In this document: in pieces, positions 43,893-52,884 of the stretch
How the letters are laid out: every line of letters begins with the position of its first letter
Numbering within the stretch: the stretch's first letter is position 1
Assembly (NCBI RefSeq): GCF_007858185.1
Contig: NZ_VFES01000001.1
Span: forward strand, 806,001-870,000
DNA length: 64,000 nucleotides
From: Pseudomonas grimontii
GTDB lineage: Bacteria > Pseudomonadota > Gammaproteobacteria > Pseudomonadales > Pseudomonadaceae
Reading direction: 5' to 3'
Made by a program: the position numbers and the translations under genes
The notes under the pieces: generated by a model
Databases searched by the model: none
What the model was told of the DNA's origin: nothing
Seen by the model: only the letters and a program-made list of their open reading frames with translations

Positions 43893-43931
43893 AAAAGCCC
43901 CGCCTTCGTTTTACGAGGGCGGGGCTTTTTT
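43893..43931. terminator. Bidirectional intrinsic terminator
   Basis: AAAAAGCCCCGCC and GGGCGGGGCTTTTTT arms around a 12-base loop, ending both mucD and the convergent M48 protease gene. Confidence 0.93.
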
Positions 43932-43944
43932 GTAGGCGATGGGT

Positions 43945-45378
43945 TTAGCTCATCATGCCTTTAACCAGGCGTTCCTGTTCGATCAGCTCACGCTGGCGTG
44001 CATCGATACGTGACGACAATGGGAAATTGCTGCCGGCACGACGTTTGGCAAAATCCAGTTGCTGGATGGCCTGCTGGAAGTCGCCCACCAAGGCAAAGTA
44101 TTCGGCGCGAGCCTGATGCAGGCCGATGATATTGCCCGACAAACCACGCGTCTCGGCGACCTGGTACCACACATCCGGATCGTCCGGGCGAGACTTGAGC
44201 AGGCCATCCAGGGCCTTTTCCGCATCGGCGGTACGATTCTGTTTAAGCAACAGATCTACCCGAATCTGGTTCAGCGGATAGTTGCCGGGGTATTGGGTCA
44301 GCATCCGATCCGTGCGTTGCTGGGCGTCGGGCAGGTGGTTGTTGTCGATGTCCAACTGGATCTGCGCCAGGTTGTAGGTGATGTCATTGGGTGCCTTGGC
44401 CAGCAACGGTTGCAGGCTTTCCCGTGCCTGCTTGAACTGGGAGGCTTTGATCTGGGCGATGGCCAGGCCATAGCGCGCCACATCGTTTTTCGGATTTTCG
44501 TCCAGCTGCGCCTGGAAACGCTTGGCGGCGAGTCCTGACGTGTCTTCATATTGCAGTTGTACCCGTGCGCGAATCAACTGGTAGCGCAGGCTGTCTTCCT
44601 TGCCGCCGGCCTTGGCTTGTTCCGCACGGTTGCGGGTGTCGGCGATACGCGATTCGGTCACCGGGTGAGTCAGCAGGAATTCCGGTGGCTTGGCGTCGAA
44701 GCGGTACTGGCGCATCAGCCGTTCGAACATGGTCGGCATGGAGCGTGGGTCGTAGCCGGCTTTTTCCAGGTTGACGATACCGATACGGTCCGCCTCCTGT
44801 TCATTCTGGCGAGAGAATCGTCGTTGTTCCTGGATGGCCGCCGCCTGGGTGCCGGCAATCGCTGCAATCCCTGCATCCCCTGCACCGGCGGCGGCCGCAA
44901 TGATGCCGCCGAGCAGGGCAGCCATCATCGGGATCTGCATGCGCTGCTGCGCTTCAACGCCGCGGGCGAAGTGCCGCTGGGACAAGTGGGCCAGTTCGTG
45001 GGCCAGTACCGAGGCATATTCTCCTTCGGTCTGGGCATTGAGAAACAGGCCGCCGTTCACGCCGACGATGCCGCCTGGCGCAGCAAAGGCGTTCAGTTGC
45101 GGGCTGTTGATCAGGATGAACTCCAGGCGCCGGTCATTCACCTGGCTGGTTTCCACCAGCTTGTACACGCTGGTTTCGACGTAATCCTTGAGCTGCGGGT
45201 CGTTCAACTGCGAGACCTGGCCCCGTAGATAGGCCAGCCAGGCACGGCCCAACTGATATTCCTGTTGGGGAGAGACAATGGCAGAACTGGCGTCGCCAAG
45301 TGACGGCAGGTCGTCAGCGAAGCCTGGGGAGGCCAGCAGGCAAGCCAGCGTCAGCAGGGTAGGGCGCAAAAAAGTCAT
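43945..45378 (-). CDS. bepA: M48 family metalloprotease with TPR repeats, BepA-like
   Basis: A 477-residue periplasmic zinc protease with a signal peptide ending ASPGFAD. The zinc site is HELAHLSQRHF, and the third ligand Glu lies in RQNEQEADRIGIVNLEKAGY. The C-terminal half (about 290-470) is built from TPR-like helices (KRFQAQLDENPKNDVARYGL). E. coli BepA assists assembly of LptD and other barrel proteins by the BAM complex. It is convergent with mucD. Confidence 0.88.
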   Translation of the reverse strand: MTFLRPTLLTLACLLASPGFADDLPSLGDASSAIVSPQQEYQLGRAWLAYLRGQVSQLNDPQLKDYVETSVYKLVETSQVNDRRLEFILINSPQLNAFAAPGGIVGVNGGLFLNAQTEGEYASVLAHELAHLSQRHFARGVEAQQRMQIPMMAALLGGIIAAAAGAGDAGIAAIAGTQAAAIQEQRRFSRQNEQEADRIGIVNLEKAGYDPRSMPTMFERLMRQYRFDAKPPEFLLTHPVTESRIADTRNRAEQAKAGGKEDSLRYQLIRARVQLQYEDTSGLAAKRFQAQLDENPKNDVARYGLAIAQIKASQFKQARESLQPLLAKAPNDITYNLAQIQLDIDNNHLPDAQQRTDRMLTQYPGNYPLNQIRVDLLLKQNRTADAEKALDGLLKSRPDDPDVWYQVAETRGLSGNIIGLHQARAEYFALVGDFQQAIQQLDFAKRRAGSNFPLSSRIDARQRELIEQERLVKGMMS

Positions 45379-45472
45379 GCACAGAGCCTTTCGACAAAGA
45401 GCTTACTGTAGCCGGACACTGAGCTTCGGACCAGATATTCTAAGCACCCCGATGCTTGTCCGGAGTAAAACC

Positions 45473-45712
45473 ATGACCGACGCTGTAGCCTTTGATGCCG
45501 AACTCGATGCCAGTGGCCTTAATTGCCCGTTACCTCTGCTCAAGGCCAAGCTGGAGCTCAATCGATTGGCCAGTGGCGCAGTGCTCAAGGTGATCGCCAC
45601 CGACGCAGGTTCCCAGCGTGATTTCCGCACCTTCGCCAAGCTGGCCGGCCATACCCTGTTGCATGAAGAAGACGCCGCCGGTGTGTACCGTTACTGGTTG
45701 CGCAAGGCCTGA
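45473..45712 (+). CDS. TusA family sulfurtransferase-like protein
   Basis: A 79-residue protein with the TusA/SirA pattern LDASGLNCPLPLLKAKLELN; the active Cys is in CPLP. TusA relays sulfur for tRNA thiolation and molybdenum-cofactor synthesis. Pseudomonas have several paralogues, so I give no symbol. It is divergent from the M48 gene and lies 31 bases before the PerM-like gene. Confidence 0.87.
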   Translation: MTDAVAFDAELDASGLNCPLPLLKAKLELNRLASGAVLKVIATDAGSQRDFRTFAKLAGHTLLHEEDAAGVYRYWLRKA

Positions 45713-45743
45713 ACCGTTTGCCCCTACCACCCGAGGTTGATTG

Positions 45744-46814
45744 ATGTTCAAAGTGTTACGAGACTGGATCCAGCGCTACTTCTCTGATGAAGAAGCCGTG
45801 GTGCTGGCGGTCCTGCTGTTTCTGGCCTTTACGGCCGTACTCACCTTGGGTGGCATGCTGGCGCCGGTACTGGCGGGGATGGTGCTGGCTTACCTGATGC
45901 AGGGCCTGGTCACCACCTTGGAGCGTTTACGCTTGCCGGGCGGCGCGGCAGTGGGCCTGGTATTTGCCTTGTTCATGGGGCTGCTGGTGGTGTTTATCGT
46001 CGTGGTATTGCCGCTGCTGTGGCACCAACTGATCACGTTGTTCAACGAGTTGCCGGGCATGCTCGCCAAGTGGCAGTCGCTATTGTTGCTGTTGCCGGAG
46101 CGCTACCCGCATCTGGTCTCGGACGAGCAGGTGTTGCAGGCCATAGAAGTGGCACGCGGCGAAATCGGCAAGTTCGGGCAATGGGCGCTGACCTTTTCCC
46201 TGTCGAGCCTGCCGCTGCTGGTCAACATCATGATCTACCTGGTGCTCGTGCCGATCCTGGTGTTCTTCTTCCTCAAGGACCGCGCCATGATCGGACGTTG
46301 GGTGCGCGGCTATCTGCCACGCGAACGGGCGCTGATTACCCGGGTGGCCGAAGAAATGAACCGGCAGATCGCCAACTACATTCGTGGCAAAGTCATCGAG
46401 ATCATTATCTGTGGTGGCGTTACCTACATTGCCTTCATCGCCCTGGACTTGAACTACGCGGCGCTGCTGGCACTGCTGGTCGGCATTTCCGTCGTGGTGC
46501 CGTACGTCGGTGCGGTGGTGGTGACGGTGCCGGTTACCCTGATCGCGTTGTTCCAGTGGGGCTGGAGTGACCAGTTCATCTACCTGATGGCGGTGTACGG
46601 CATTATCCAGACGCTGGACGGCAACGTACTGGTGCCGCTGTTGTTCTCCGAGGCCGTCAACCTGCACCCGGTGGCGATCATCTGCGCAGTGTTGTTGTTT
46701 GGCGGATTATGGGGATTCTGGGGCGTGTTCTTTGCCATTCCCCTGGCGACGCTGTTCAAGGCGGTGCTGGACGCGTGGCCGCGGCAGGAACCGGTGGTGG
46801 CGCCTTTACTCTGA
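45744..46814 (+). CDS. AI-2E family (PerM-like) membrane protein
   Basis: A 356-residue inner-membrane protein with about eight hydrophobic segments. The family block FFLKDRAMIGRWVRGYLPRE is in the middle, followed by EEMNRQIANYIRGKVIEIII and YGIIQTLDGNVLVPLLFSEA. The family includes sodium/proton antiporters and supposed AI-2 exporters; the role here is unknown. The ATG at 45744 is preferred to the TTG one codon upstream. Confidence 0.87.
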   Translation: MFKVLRDWIQRYFSDEEAVVLAVLLFLAFTAVLTLGGMLAPVLAGMVLAYLMQGLVTTLERLRLPGGAAVGLVFALFMGLLVVFIVVVLPLLWHQLITLFNELPGMLAKWQSLLLLLPERYPHLVSDEQVLQAIEVARGEIGKFGQWALTFSLSSLPLLVNIMIYLVLVPILVFFFLKDRAMIGRWVRGYLPRERALITRVAEEMNRQIANYIRGKVIEIIICGGVTYIAFIALDLNYAALLALLVGISVVVPYVGAVVVTVPVTLIALFQWGWSDQFIYLMAVYGIIQTLDGNVLVPLLFSEAVNLHPVAIICAVLLFGGLWGFWGVFFAIPLATLFKAVLDAWPRQEPVVAPLL

Positions 46815-46851
46815 AACGGAGAGGGAGGCTCCAGCTCCCTCCCTCGCGTCA

Positions 46852-47325
46852 TCAAGCCTTGTTCAGAGCCTGTGCTGCGGCCAGTACGGCATCAACATGC
46901 CCTGGCACTTTCACGCCGCGCCATTCCTGGCGCAACACACCCTCCTTGTCGATCAGGAAGGTGCTGCGGTCCACGCCCAGGTATTCCTTGCCGTACAGCT
47001 TCTTCAGCTTGATGACATCGAACAACTGGCAGACTGCTTCATCCTTGTCGCTGATCAGCTCAAACGGGAATTCCTGCTTGCCCTTGAAGTTCTCGTGGGA
47101 CTTCACGCTGTCGCGCGACACGCCAAACACTTCGGTGTCGGCCGCCTTGAATGCTGCGTACTGGTCACGGAAACCCTGGCCCTCGGTGGTGCAACCCGGG
47201 GTGCTGTCCTTCGGGTAGAAGTAGATCACCACTTGCTTGCCCTTGAGGGCGGCAAGGCTGAAGGTCTGGCCACTGGTGGCCTGGGCTTCGAAATCGGCGA
47301 CCGGTTTATCGATGACTACCGCCAT
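46852..47325 (-). CDS. bcp: Thioredoxin-dependent peroxiredoxin Bcp
   Basis: A 157-residue peroxiredoxin. The peroxidatic Cys lies in FYPKDSTPGCTTEGQGFRDQ. The second Cys five residues later, present in E. coli Bcp, is replaced by Gly here, which suggests a one-Cys mechanism. It reduces hydroperoxides in the cytoplasm. It lies 10 bases after gcvR on the same strand and is likely cotranscribed. Confidence 0.93.
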   Translation of the reverse strand: MAVVIDKPVADFEAQATSGQTFSLAALKGKQVVIYFYPKDSTPGCTTEGQGFRDQYAAFKAADTEVFGVSRDSVKSHENFKGKQEFPFELISDKDEAVCQLFDVIKLKKLYGKEYLGVDRSTFLIDKEGVLRQEWRGVKVPGHVDAVLAAAQALNKA

Positions 47326-47335
47326 GATGACTTCC

Positions 47336-47896
47336 TTACATTGGGTTCTGTGGGCGCCACGGCTCGATCAACGCGTCGAGGTTCAGTGCATCGGCGAAAT
47401 CCAGGAACTGGTCGCGCAACCAACTGATCTGCACGCCGGCCGGCAGGGTCACGGTGAACGTGGCGTTGAGCATGGTGCCGCCGGTTTGCGGTGCCTGGTA
47501 GGTGTCGCAGGTCAGGTTCTCCAGCTCGACGTTGTGGTCGATGAAGAACTGGCACAGCTCATTGACGATGTCCGAGCGATAGGCCGAGCTGACATACGCT
47601 ACATAAGGAAGCGCCTGCGGGCGATTTTCCAGCGCGGCGCTGCGCACCACGTTGACGGTGAAGTCGTGCTTCTTGGCCAGGCCCGGCAGGCCAGTCTCCA
47701 GGCGCGCCAGGGCATCCCAGGTGCCGGAAATCTGCAAGACCAGTGCACTGCACTCGCCATGGCGGGTAAGGCGGGAGGTCACCACGGCACAGCGGTTCTC
47801 ATGGCTGGCGCGGCACAGGACGTTGGTCAGCTCCATGGGGTTGGCGCCGAGGGCACTGATAACAAGGAATTGTTCGCGAACTGTGGGGGTGGACAT
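47336..47896 (-). CDS. gcvR: Glycine cleavage system regulator GcvR
   Basis: A 186-residue protein of two ACT domains (about residues 8-85 and 92-175): FLVISALGANPMELTNVLCR opens the first, VAYVSSAYRSDIVNELCQFF the second. This matches GcvR, which in E. coli binds glycine and restrains GcvA. No gcvA gene is close, so the target is inferred from the family. Divergent from dapA. Confidence 0.88.
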   Translation of the reverse strand: MSTPTVREQFLVISALGANPMELTNVLCRASHENRCAVVTSRLTRHGECSALVLQISGTWDALARLETGLPGLAKKHDFTVNVVRSAALENRPQALPYVAYVSSAYRSDIVNELCQFFIDHNVELENLTCDTYQAPQTGGTMLNATFTVTLPAGVQISWLRDQFLDFADALNLDALIEPWRPQNPM

Positions 47897-48168
47897 GCAG
47901 CCTTCCTAAAACGATGAGCGGTCGATACTGTGAGGGCCGTATCGATCAAAGCATGAAGGGTAGCGAAAAGCGTCGCCAAGGGATAGGAGGTGGCGTTTTC
48001 ATTGCGTGATCCGCCTGATTTTGCCCGGCCTCAACCCGTGCTTTGGCTCAATGATGGCATTCCCGTCGTTTAGTTGCGCCAGAACGCATCCTCAGGCGGT
48101 ACTTCGCTTGTACAAGCATCTTGGCGCCAGTACCATTACGGCTCTCTTTTTCCGGCAGGAGCGGTTGC

Positions 48169-49047
48169 ATGATTGCGGGCAGTATGGTGGCACTGGTCAC
48201 ACCCATGGATGCACAAGGTCATCTCGACTGGGACAGCCTTGGCAAACTGGTGGACTTCCACCTGCAAGAAGGCACCAACGCCATCGTGGCGGTCGGCACC
48301 ACCGGTGAATCGGCCACCCTCGATGTGGAAGAACACATCCAGGTGATCGAATTCGTGGTCAAGCGTGTCGCGGGGCGTATTGCCGTGATTGCCGGTACGG
48401 GCGCCAACTCGACGCGCGAAGCCATCGAGCTGACCAAGAACGCCAAGAAAGCTGGCGCCGACGCTTGCCTGCTGGTCACCCCGTACTACAACAAGCCGAC
48501 CCAGGAAGGCCTGTACCAGCACTTCCGCACCATTGCCGAAGCCGTCGACATCCCGCAGATCCTCTATAACGTGCCGGGTCGTACCGCGTGCGATATGAAG
48601 GCCGAGACCGTGATCCGACTGTCCACCGTGCCGAACATCATCGGCATCAAGGAAGCCACCGGCGACCTGCAGCGCGCCAAGGACATCCTGGCCGGTGTGA
48701 GCAGCGACTTCCTGCTGTATTCCGGTGACGACGCCACGGCTGTCGAGCTGATCCTGCTGGGCGGCAAGGGCAATATCTCCGTGACCGCCAACGTGGCCCC
48801 GCGCGCCATGAGCGACATGTGCGCTGCCGCCATCGCCGGCGACGCCGTGACCGCCCGTGCGATCCACGAGAAGCTGATGCCGCTCAACAAGACACTGTTT
48901 ATCGAATCCAACCCTATTCCCGTGAAGTGGGCGCTGTTCGAGATGGGCCTGATGCCGGACGGTATCCGTCTGCCGCTCACCCGCCTCAGCGAAGCCTGTC
49001 ACGAACCGCTGCGACAGGCCCTGCGCCAGTCCGGCGTCCTGGTTTAA
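48169..49047 (+). CDS. dapA: 4-hydroxy-tetrahydrodipicolinate synthase
   Basis: A 292-residue TIM-barrel enzyme that condenses pyruvate and aspartate semialdehyde, the first step to lysine and diaminopimelate. It begins MIAGSMVALVTPMDAQG. The pyruvate-binding GTTGESATLDVEEH, the tyrosine in ITPYYNKPTQEGLYQHF-like sequence and the Schiff-base Lys in NIIGIKEATGDL are present. It starts the dapA-bamC pair (17 bases between), a conserved order. Confidence 0.97.
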   Translation: MIAGSMVALVTPMDAQGHLDWDSLGKLVDFHLQEGTNAIVAVGTTGESATLDVEEHIQVIEFVVKRVAGRIAVIAGTGANSTREAIELTKNAKKAGADACLLVTPYYNKPTQEGLYQHFRTIAEAVDIPQILYNVPGRTACDMKAETVIRLSTVPNIIGIKEATGDLQRAKDILAGVSSDFLLYSGDDATAVELILLGGKGNISVTANVAPRAMSDMCAAAIAGDAVTARAIHEKLMPLNKTLFIESNPIPVKWALFEMGLMPDGIRLPLTRLSEACHEPLRQALRQSGVLV

Positions 49048-49064
49048 TTGAGGAAGCACTACGC

Positions 49065-50180
49065 ATGAAGCGATTGGCCGGACTTTCCGCACTTGCCTTG
49101 ATTATCTCCAGCACCAGTGGCTGCGGTTGGGTCTGGGGCCCGGAAGGCTACTTCCGTGACCGCGGCAGCGATTACCTGGAAGCACAAGCAATCAAACCGA
49201 TGCAACTGCCGCCGGACGTCAACGTCGCCAAGCGTCTTGACCCGTTGCTGCCGATTCCACGCAACGTTGCCGACGACACCACCAAGGGTGAATACGTGGT
49301 GCCGCGCCCACAGCCGATTTCGGCCGTGGCGGATGCCAGCGATTACAGCCTGCAGAAGAGCGGTGATTCGCGTTGGATCGTGGCGCAGCGCCCACCTGCC
49401 GAAGTCTGGCCAGTAGCGGTGCAGTTCTTCCAGGACAACGGTTTCCGCATCGCCGAGCAGCGCCCGCAGACCGGTGAGTTCACCACGGCATGGCAGCAGG
49501 GCAGCGAGCTGTCCGCCACTATGGCCAAGCGCCTGCAGGCCGGTGGTGTAGCTGCCGACAGCGAAGCCCGTGTGCGTGTGCGCATCGAGCCAGGCGTGCA
49601 GCGCAACACCAGTGAAGTCTATGTGGTCAGCGCCGAGCGTCCTGCCGGCAGCACCGCCAACGTCGACTTCACCAACCGCTCGGTCAACACCGGTGTCGAC
49701 TCGGTATTGGTCGACGAGATGCTGGCCAGCATGAGCCGTATCTCCGAGAAGGGCGGTTCCGTCTCCCTGCTCGCCGCACGTGATTACGACACCCCGAGCC
49801 GCGTTAGCCTCACCGAAGACGGCAGCGGCAACGTGGTACTGAATCTGGGTGAAGACCTGGATCGTGCCTGGGCCAGCGTCGGTCGTGCGTTGGAGCAAGG
49901 TCCTTGGCGTGTTGAAGACATCAACCGCAGCCTGGGCCTGTACTACATCAACGTGGCTGAAAAGGCCGAGCGCAAAGATGAAGAGCCTGGTTTCTTCGGA
50001 AAACTGTTTGGCAGCAAGCCGAGCAAGGAAGAAATCGAGACCCGCGCCGAGCGTTATCAGGTTCGTTTGAGTAAGGTTGGCGAGACTGTGCAAGTCACCG
50101 TCGAGAAGAACATCAATACCGTTGCGCCGGCTGAAACAGCGCGCAAAGTGTTGGGCGTGATTCAGGACAACCTGGGCTGA
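49065..50180 (+). CDS. bamC: Outer-membrane protein assembly lipoprotein BamC
   Basis: A 371-residue lipoprotein (NlpB) of the BAM complex. Signal peptide with lipobox SSTSGC at about residue 20, then the unstructured BamD-binding stretch containing EAQAIKPMQLPPDVNVAKRL. Two helix-grip domains follow (about 110-220 and 250-370). Start at 49065 follows GAGGAAG. Confidence 0.93.
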   Translation: MKRLAGLSALALIISSTSGCGWVWGPEGYFRDRGSDYLEAQAIKPMQLPPDVNVAKRLDPLLPIPRNVADDTTKGEYVVPRPQPISAVADASDYSLQKSGDSRWIVAQRPPAEVWPVAVQFFQDNGFRIAEQRPQTGEFTTAWQQGSELSATMAKRLQAGGVAADSEARVRVRIEPGVQRNTSEVYVVSAERPAGSTANVDFTNRSVNTGVDSVLVDEMLASMSRISEKGGSVSLLAARDYDTPSRVSLTEDGSGNVVLNLGEDLDRAWASVGRALEQGPWRVEDINRSLGLYYINVAEKAERKDEEPGFFGKLFGSKPSKEEIETRAERYQVRLSKVGETVQVTVEKNINTVAPAETARKVLGVIQDNLG

Positions 50181-50184
50181 TCCG

Positions 50185-50943
50185 ATGCGTTTTGCTGTTC
50201 TCGGTAGCGGTAGCCAAGGGAACGGCACGCTGGTCGCCCACGACGACACGTACGTACTGGTGGATTGTGGTTTCTCGTTAAAGGAAACCGAGCGACGCCT
50301 GCTGCGCCTGGGGGTTCACCCTTCGCAGCTGAGCGCGATTCTGGTGACCCACGAACATGCCGACCACGTGCATGGCGTGGGTTTGCTGTCTCGGCGCTAC
50401 AATCTTCCGGTGTACCTCAGTCGCGGCACATTGCGCGGGATGCGCAAACCCATTGAACCCGCAGGTTTCCTGGCCGGTGGCGAGCAGCTGCAAATCGGTG
50501 CCCTGAGCATCGATGTGATTGCCGTGGCGCACGACGCCCAGGAACCGACGCAGTATGTGTTCAGTGACGGAGAGCGGCGTTTCGGCGTGCTCACCGACCT
50601 GGGCTCCTACTGCGCCAAGGTGCTGGACGGTTACCGGAACCTCGATGCCTTGATGATCGAGTCCAACCACTGTCGAGACCTGCTGGCTCGCGGTCATTAC
50701 CCCTACTTTCTCAAGCAGCGGGTGGGCGGTGAACTGGGACATTTGAACAACCATCAGGCGGCGTACCTGGTGTATGAGTTGGGCTGGCAAGACCTGCAAC
50801 ACCTGGTCCTGGCCCACTTGAGCAGCAAGAACAACCTGCCGACGCTTGCCCGGCAATGTTTTGTCGACACCCTCGGGTGCGACCCGGACTGGCTGCAACT
50901 GGCCGATCAAGATTCAGGGCTCGACTGGCGACATATCGCCTAG
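50185..50943 (+). CDS. MBL-fold metallohydrolase
   Basis: A 252-residue metallo-beta-lactamase-fold enzyme. The metal motif is VTHEHADHVHGVGLLSRRYN, with further ligands in IESNHCRDLL and LAHLSSKNNLP. It resembles the YycJ/WalJ-like cytoplasmic exonuclease or phosphodiesterase branch. It starts 4 bases after bamC and 27 bases before purC, within a run of same-strand genes. Substrate unknown. Confidence 0.88.
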   Translation: MRFAVLGSGSQGNGTLVAHDDTYVLVDCGFSLKETERRLLRLGVHPSQLSAILVTHEHADHVHGVGLLSRRYNLPVYLSRGTLRGMRKPIEPAGFLAGGEQLQIGALSIDVIAVAHDAQEPTQYVFSDGERRFGVLTDLGSYCAKVLDGYRNLDALMIESNHCRDLLARGHYPYFLKQRVGGELGHLNNHQAAYLVYELGWQDLQHLVLAHLSSKNNLPTLARQCFVDTLGCDPDWLQLADQDSGLDWRHIA

Positions 50944-50970
50944 CCCACCTCACTCAAAGCGGAGCCCATC

Positions 50971-51684
50971 ATGGAAAAACGTGAAGAACTCTACCGCGGC
51001 AAAGCCAAGTCGGTGTACAAGACCGACGACGCCAACCGCCTGATCCTGCTGTTTCGCAACGACACCTCGGCGTTCGACGGCAAGCGCATCGAACAACTTG
51101 ATCGCAAGGGCATGGTGAACAACAAGTTCAACGCCTTCATCATGCAGAAACTCGAAGCGGCCGGTATCCCGACCCAATTCGACAAACTGCTGGGCGACAA
51201 CGAGTGCCTGGTGAAGAAGCTGGACATGATCCCGGTGGAATGCGTCGTGCGTAACTACGCCGCCGGCAGCCTGGTCAAGCGCCTGGGCGTGGAAGAGGGC
51301 CTCAAGCTCAACCCTTACACGTTCGAGCTGTTCCTGAAGGACGACGCCAAGGGCGACCCGTTCATCAACGAATCCCACGTCGTGGCATTCGGCTGGGGCA
51401 CCGCCGAGCAACTGGCGCGCATGAAGGAGTTGTCCCTCAAGGTCAACGACGTGCTGAGCAAGCTGTTCGACGACGCAGGCCTGCTGCTGGTGGACTTCAA
51501 GCTGGAATTCGGTGTGTTCCACGACGGCTCCATCGTCCTGGGCGACGAATTCAGCCCGGACGGTTGCCGCCTGTGGGACAAGGACACCAAGAAGAAGATG
51601 GACAAAGACCGCTTCCGCCAAGGCCTCGGTGATGTGATCGAAGCCTACGAAGAAGTCGCCAAGCGTCTCGGCGTACCGCTTTAA
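50971..51684 (+). CDS. purC: Phosphoribosylaminoimidazole-succinocarboxamide (SAICAR) synthase
   Basis: A 237-residue purine-synthesis enzyme joining CAIR with aspartate. It begins [20 protein letters not shown], with the ATP-grasp-like loop. The conserved [19 protein letters not shown] and [32 protein letters not shown] follow. Length normal. Confidence 0.97.
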   Translation: MEKREELYRGKAKSVYKTDDANRLILLFRNDTSAFDGKRIEQLDRKGMVNNKFNAFIMQKLEAAGIPTQFDKLLGDNECLVKKLDMIPVECVVRNYAAGSLVKRLGVEEGLKLNPYTFELFLKDDAKGDPFINESHVVAFGWGTAEQLARMKELSLKVNDVLSKLFDDAGLLLVDFKLEFGVFHDGSIVLGDEFSPDGCRLWDKDTKKKMDKDRFRQGLGDVIEAYEEVAKRLGVPL

Positions 51685-51767
51685 TCGACGCAAGCATCTG
51701 ATAGCACGGAAAAAAATCGCTTCTGCGCTTTGCTTCCACGAAACAGGCTGTTATGATGCGCGCCGTT

Positions 51768-51857
51768 GGAGAGATGCCAGAGTGGCCGAATGGGACGGAT
51801 TCGAAATCCGTTGTACCTTCACCGGTACCTAGGGTTCGAATCCCTATCTCTCCGCCA
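51768..51857 (+). tRNA. tRNA-Ser (anticodon CGA)
   Basis: Acceptor GGAGAGA pairs with TCTCTCC, with G discriminator and encoded CCA. The anticodon loop TTCGAAA gives CGA (codon UCG), and a long variable arm (TGTACCTTCACCGGTACC) marks a serine tRNA. T-loop GGTTCGAATCCC. The prophage begins at or just after its 3' end, a common attachment site. Confidence 0.95.
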
Positions 51858-51873
51858 TTATTGAATAAGACTA

Positions 51874-51905
51874 AGCCCCTGTAATCGTTAATGATTACAG
51901 GGGCT
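51874..51905 (+). terminator. Intrinsic terminator after tRNA-Ser
   Basis: AGCCCCTGTAATC and GATTACAGGGGCT arms (13 bp, perfect) around GTTAAT, followed by a T-run. It ends the tRNA-Ser transcript. It lies at the chromosome-prophage boundary. Confidence 0.9.
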
Positions 51906-51923
51906 TTTTCGTTTGTGAGTCAT

Positions 51924-51954
51924 TTTTTAGGGCATTTTTAGGGCAGGAAATGCC
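51924..51954. repeat. Tandem 11-bp repeats near the attachment site
   Basis: TTTTTAGGGCA occurs twice head to tail at 51924-51934 and 51935-51945. The right copy overlaps an inverted repeat GGCATTT/AAATGCC at 51931-51954. Lying between tRNA-Ser and the integrase gene, these are candidate arm-type sites for the integrase. Confidence 0.45.
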
Positions 51955-52027
51955 TTTAGGAGACCGCTCGTCTATGGCCTGACTATCTTGGGCGCTTCAC
52001 AATTCCGAGATGGCAAAGCTCTTTCTC

Positions 52028-52744
52028 TCATTTACTTGCACATACCTGGCAGCTCTCCACCTCGAATGTCTTGTTTGATATCTCCGTCAGCCCCGCAGCA
52101 TGCTCCATGGCGGTATTAGTGTTAATCAGCACCGTCAGCCTAGGAGTGCTGTCGATGTAATAATTTACTCGGGAGCACCTTGGTACCGAAGACGTTACCT
52201 TGAAGTCAGCCCCGGTCTTATTTTTCTTGACCACCACCACGGTAGCGGTACAAACGCCTGCTACCTCGCGGCAATTGCAATCTCCTGTGCTTGATGTTTG
52301 TGCGGGGACCTTCCCTTTCGACGGTCCTTTACTCGGCGATGCAGCCGCAGCCCTCGACTCCCAGCCATCTCCATCCATAGACGACTCAAACGTGTCTAGC
52401 TCCTGGTAGTTTTGCTGAAACTGAGCTTTTTGATTGCGTTGTTGTTCTTCATAGATACGATCTTGTTCTATGCGTTGCTGGTGCTCTAAATTTTGAGATT
52501 GATCATCCTGCTGCTGAAGATAGGTGCCGATAGACTGGATCGTGTCTGCAGCAGCTCCTGCGTCAGTTCTACCTGAAGCTGCCGGTTTCTTTCGATTTTT
52601 ATAATTGGGGTCGTAGTTATCCTTACCGCAGGAGTGTTCCGCATTGACGCTGCCGGGACGGCACTCAGCGACTGCATCTACTGCCCAAATCAAAATGACA
52701 GAAATGGCAGCTGCTCGGGTCCAAAGGGCGGTCAATGTGTGCAT
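52028..52744 (-). CDS. Hypothetical exported Cys-rich protein in prophage cargo position
   Basis: A 238-residue protein I do not recognise. A signal peptide is clear (AAAISVILIWAVDAVAE, cleavage near residue 26). The mature part has a Cys-containing start (ECRPGSVNAEHSCGKDNYD), then a Gln-rich, probably coiled-coil segment of about 50 residues (DDQSQNLEHQQRIEQDRIYE). A C-terminal domain follows with cysteines in GDCNCREVAGVC, PRCSR and ESCQVCASK, suggesting disulfides in the periplasm. It is divergent from the next cargo gene and lies between the attachment tRNA and the integrase. Confidence 0.7.
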   Translation of the reverse strand: MHTLTALWTRAAAISVILIWAVDAVAECRPGSVNAEHSCGKDNYDPNYKNRKKPAASGRTDAGAAADTIQSIGTYLQQQDDQSQNLEHQQRIEQDRIYEEQQRNQKAQFQQNYQELDTFESSMDGDGWESRAAAASPSKGPSKGKVPAQTSSTGDCNCREVAGVCTATVVVVKKNKTGADFKVTSSVPRCSRVNYYIDSTPRLTVLINTNTAMEHAAGLTEISNKTFEVESCQVCASK

Positions 52745-52884
52745 TTTCGAGTTTCCATGCTGAATTGTTTTACGTAGTATTATCCCGATTCACAGAGCTC
52801 GCCAGTTCCATGCGGCGGCTGGTTGAAAAAAATCTGTCGCCAGCTAACCTTATTGAACCAAGATCAAACCCTCAAGGAGCTGAC

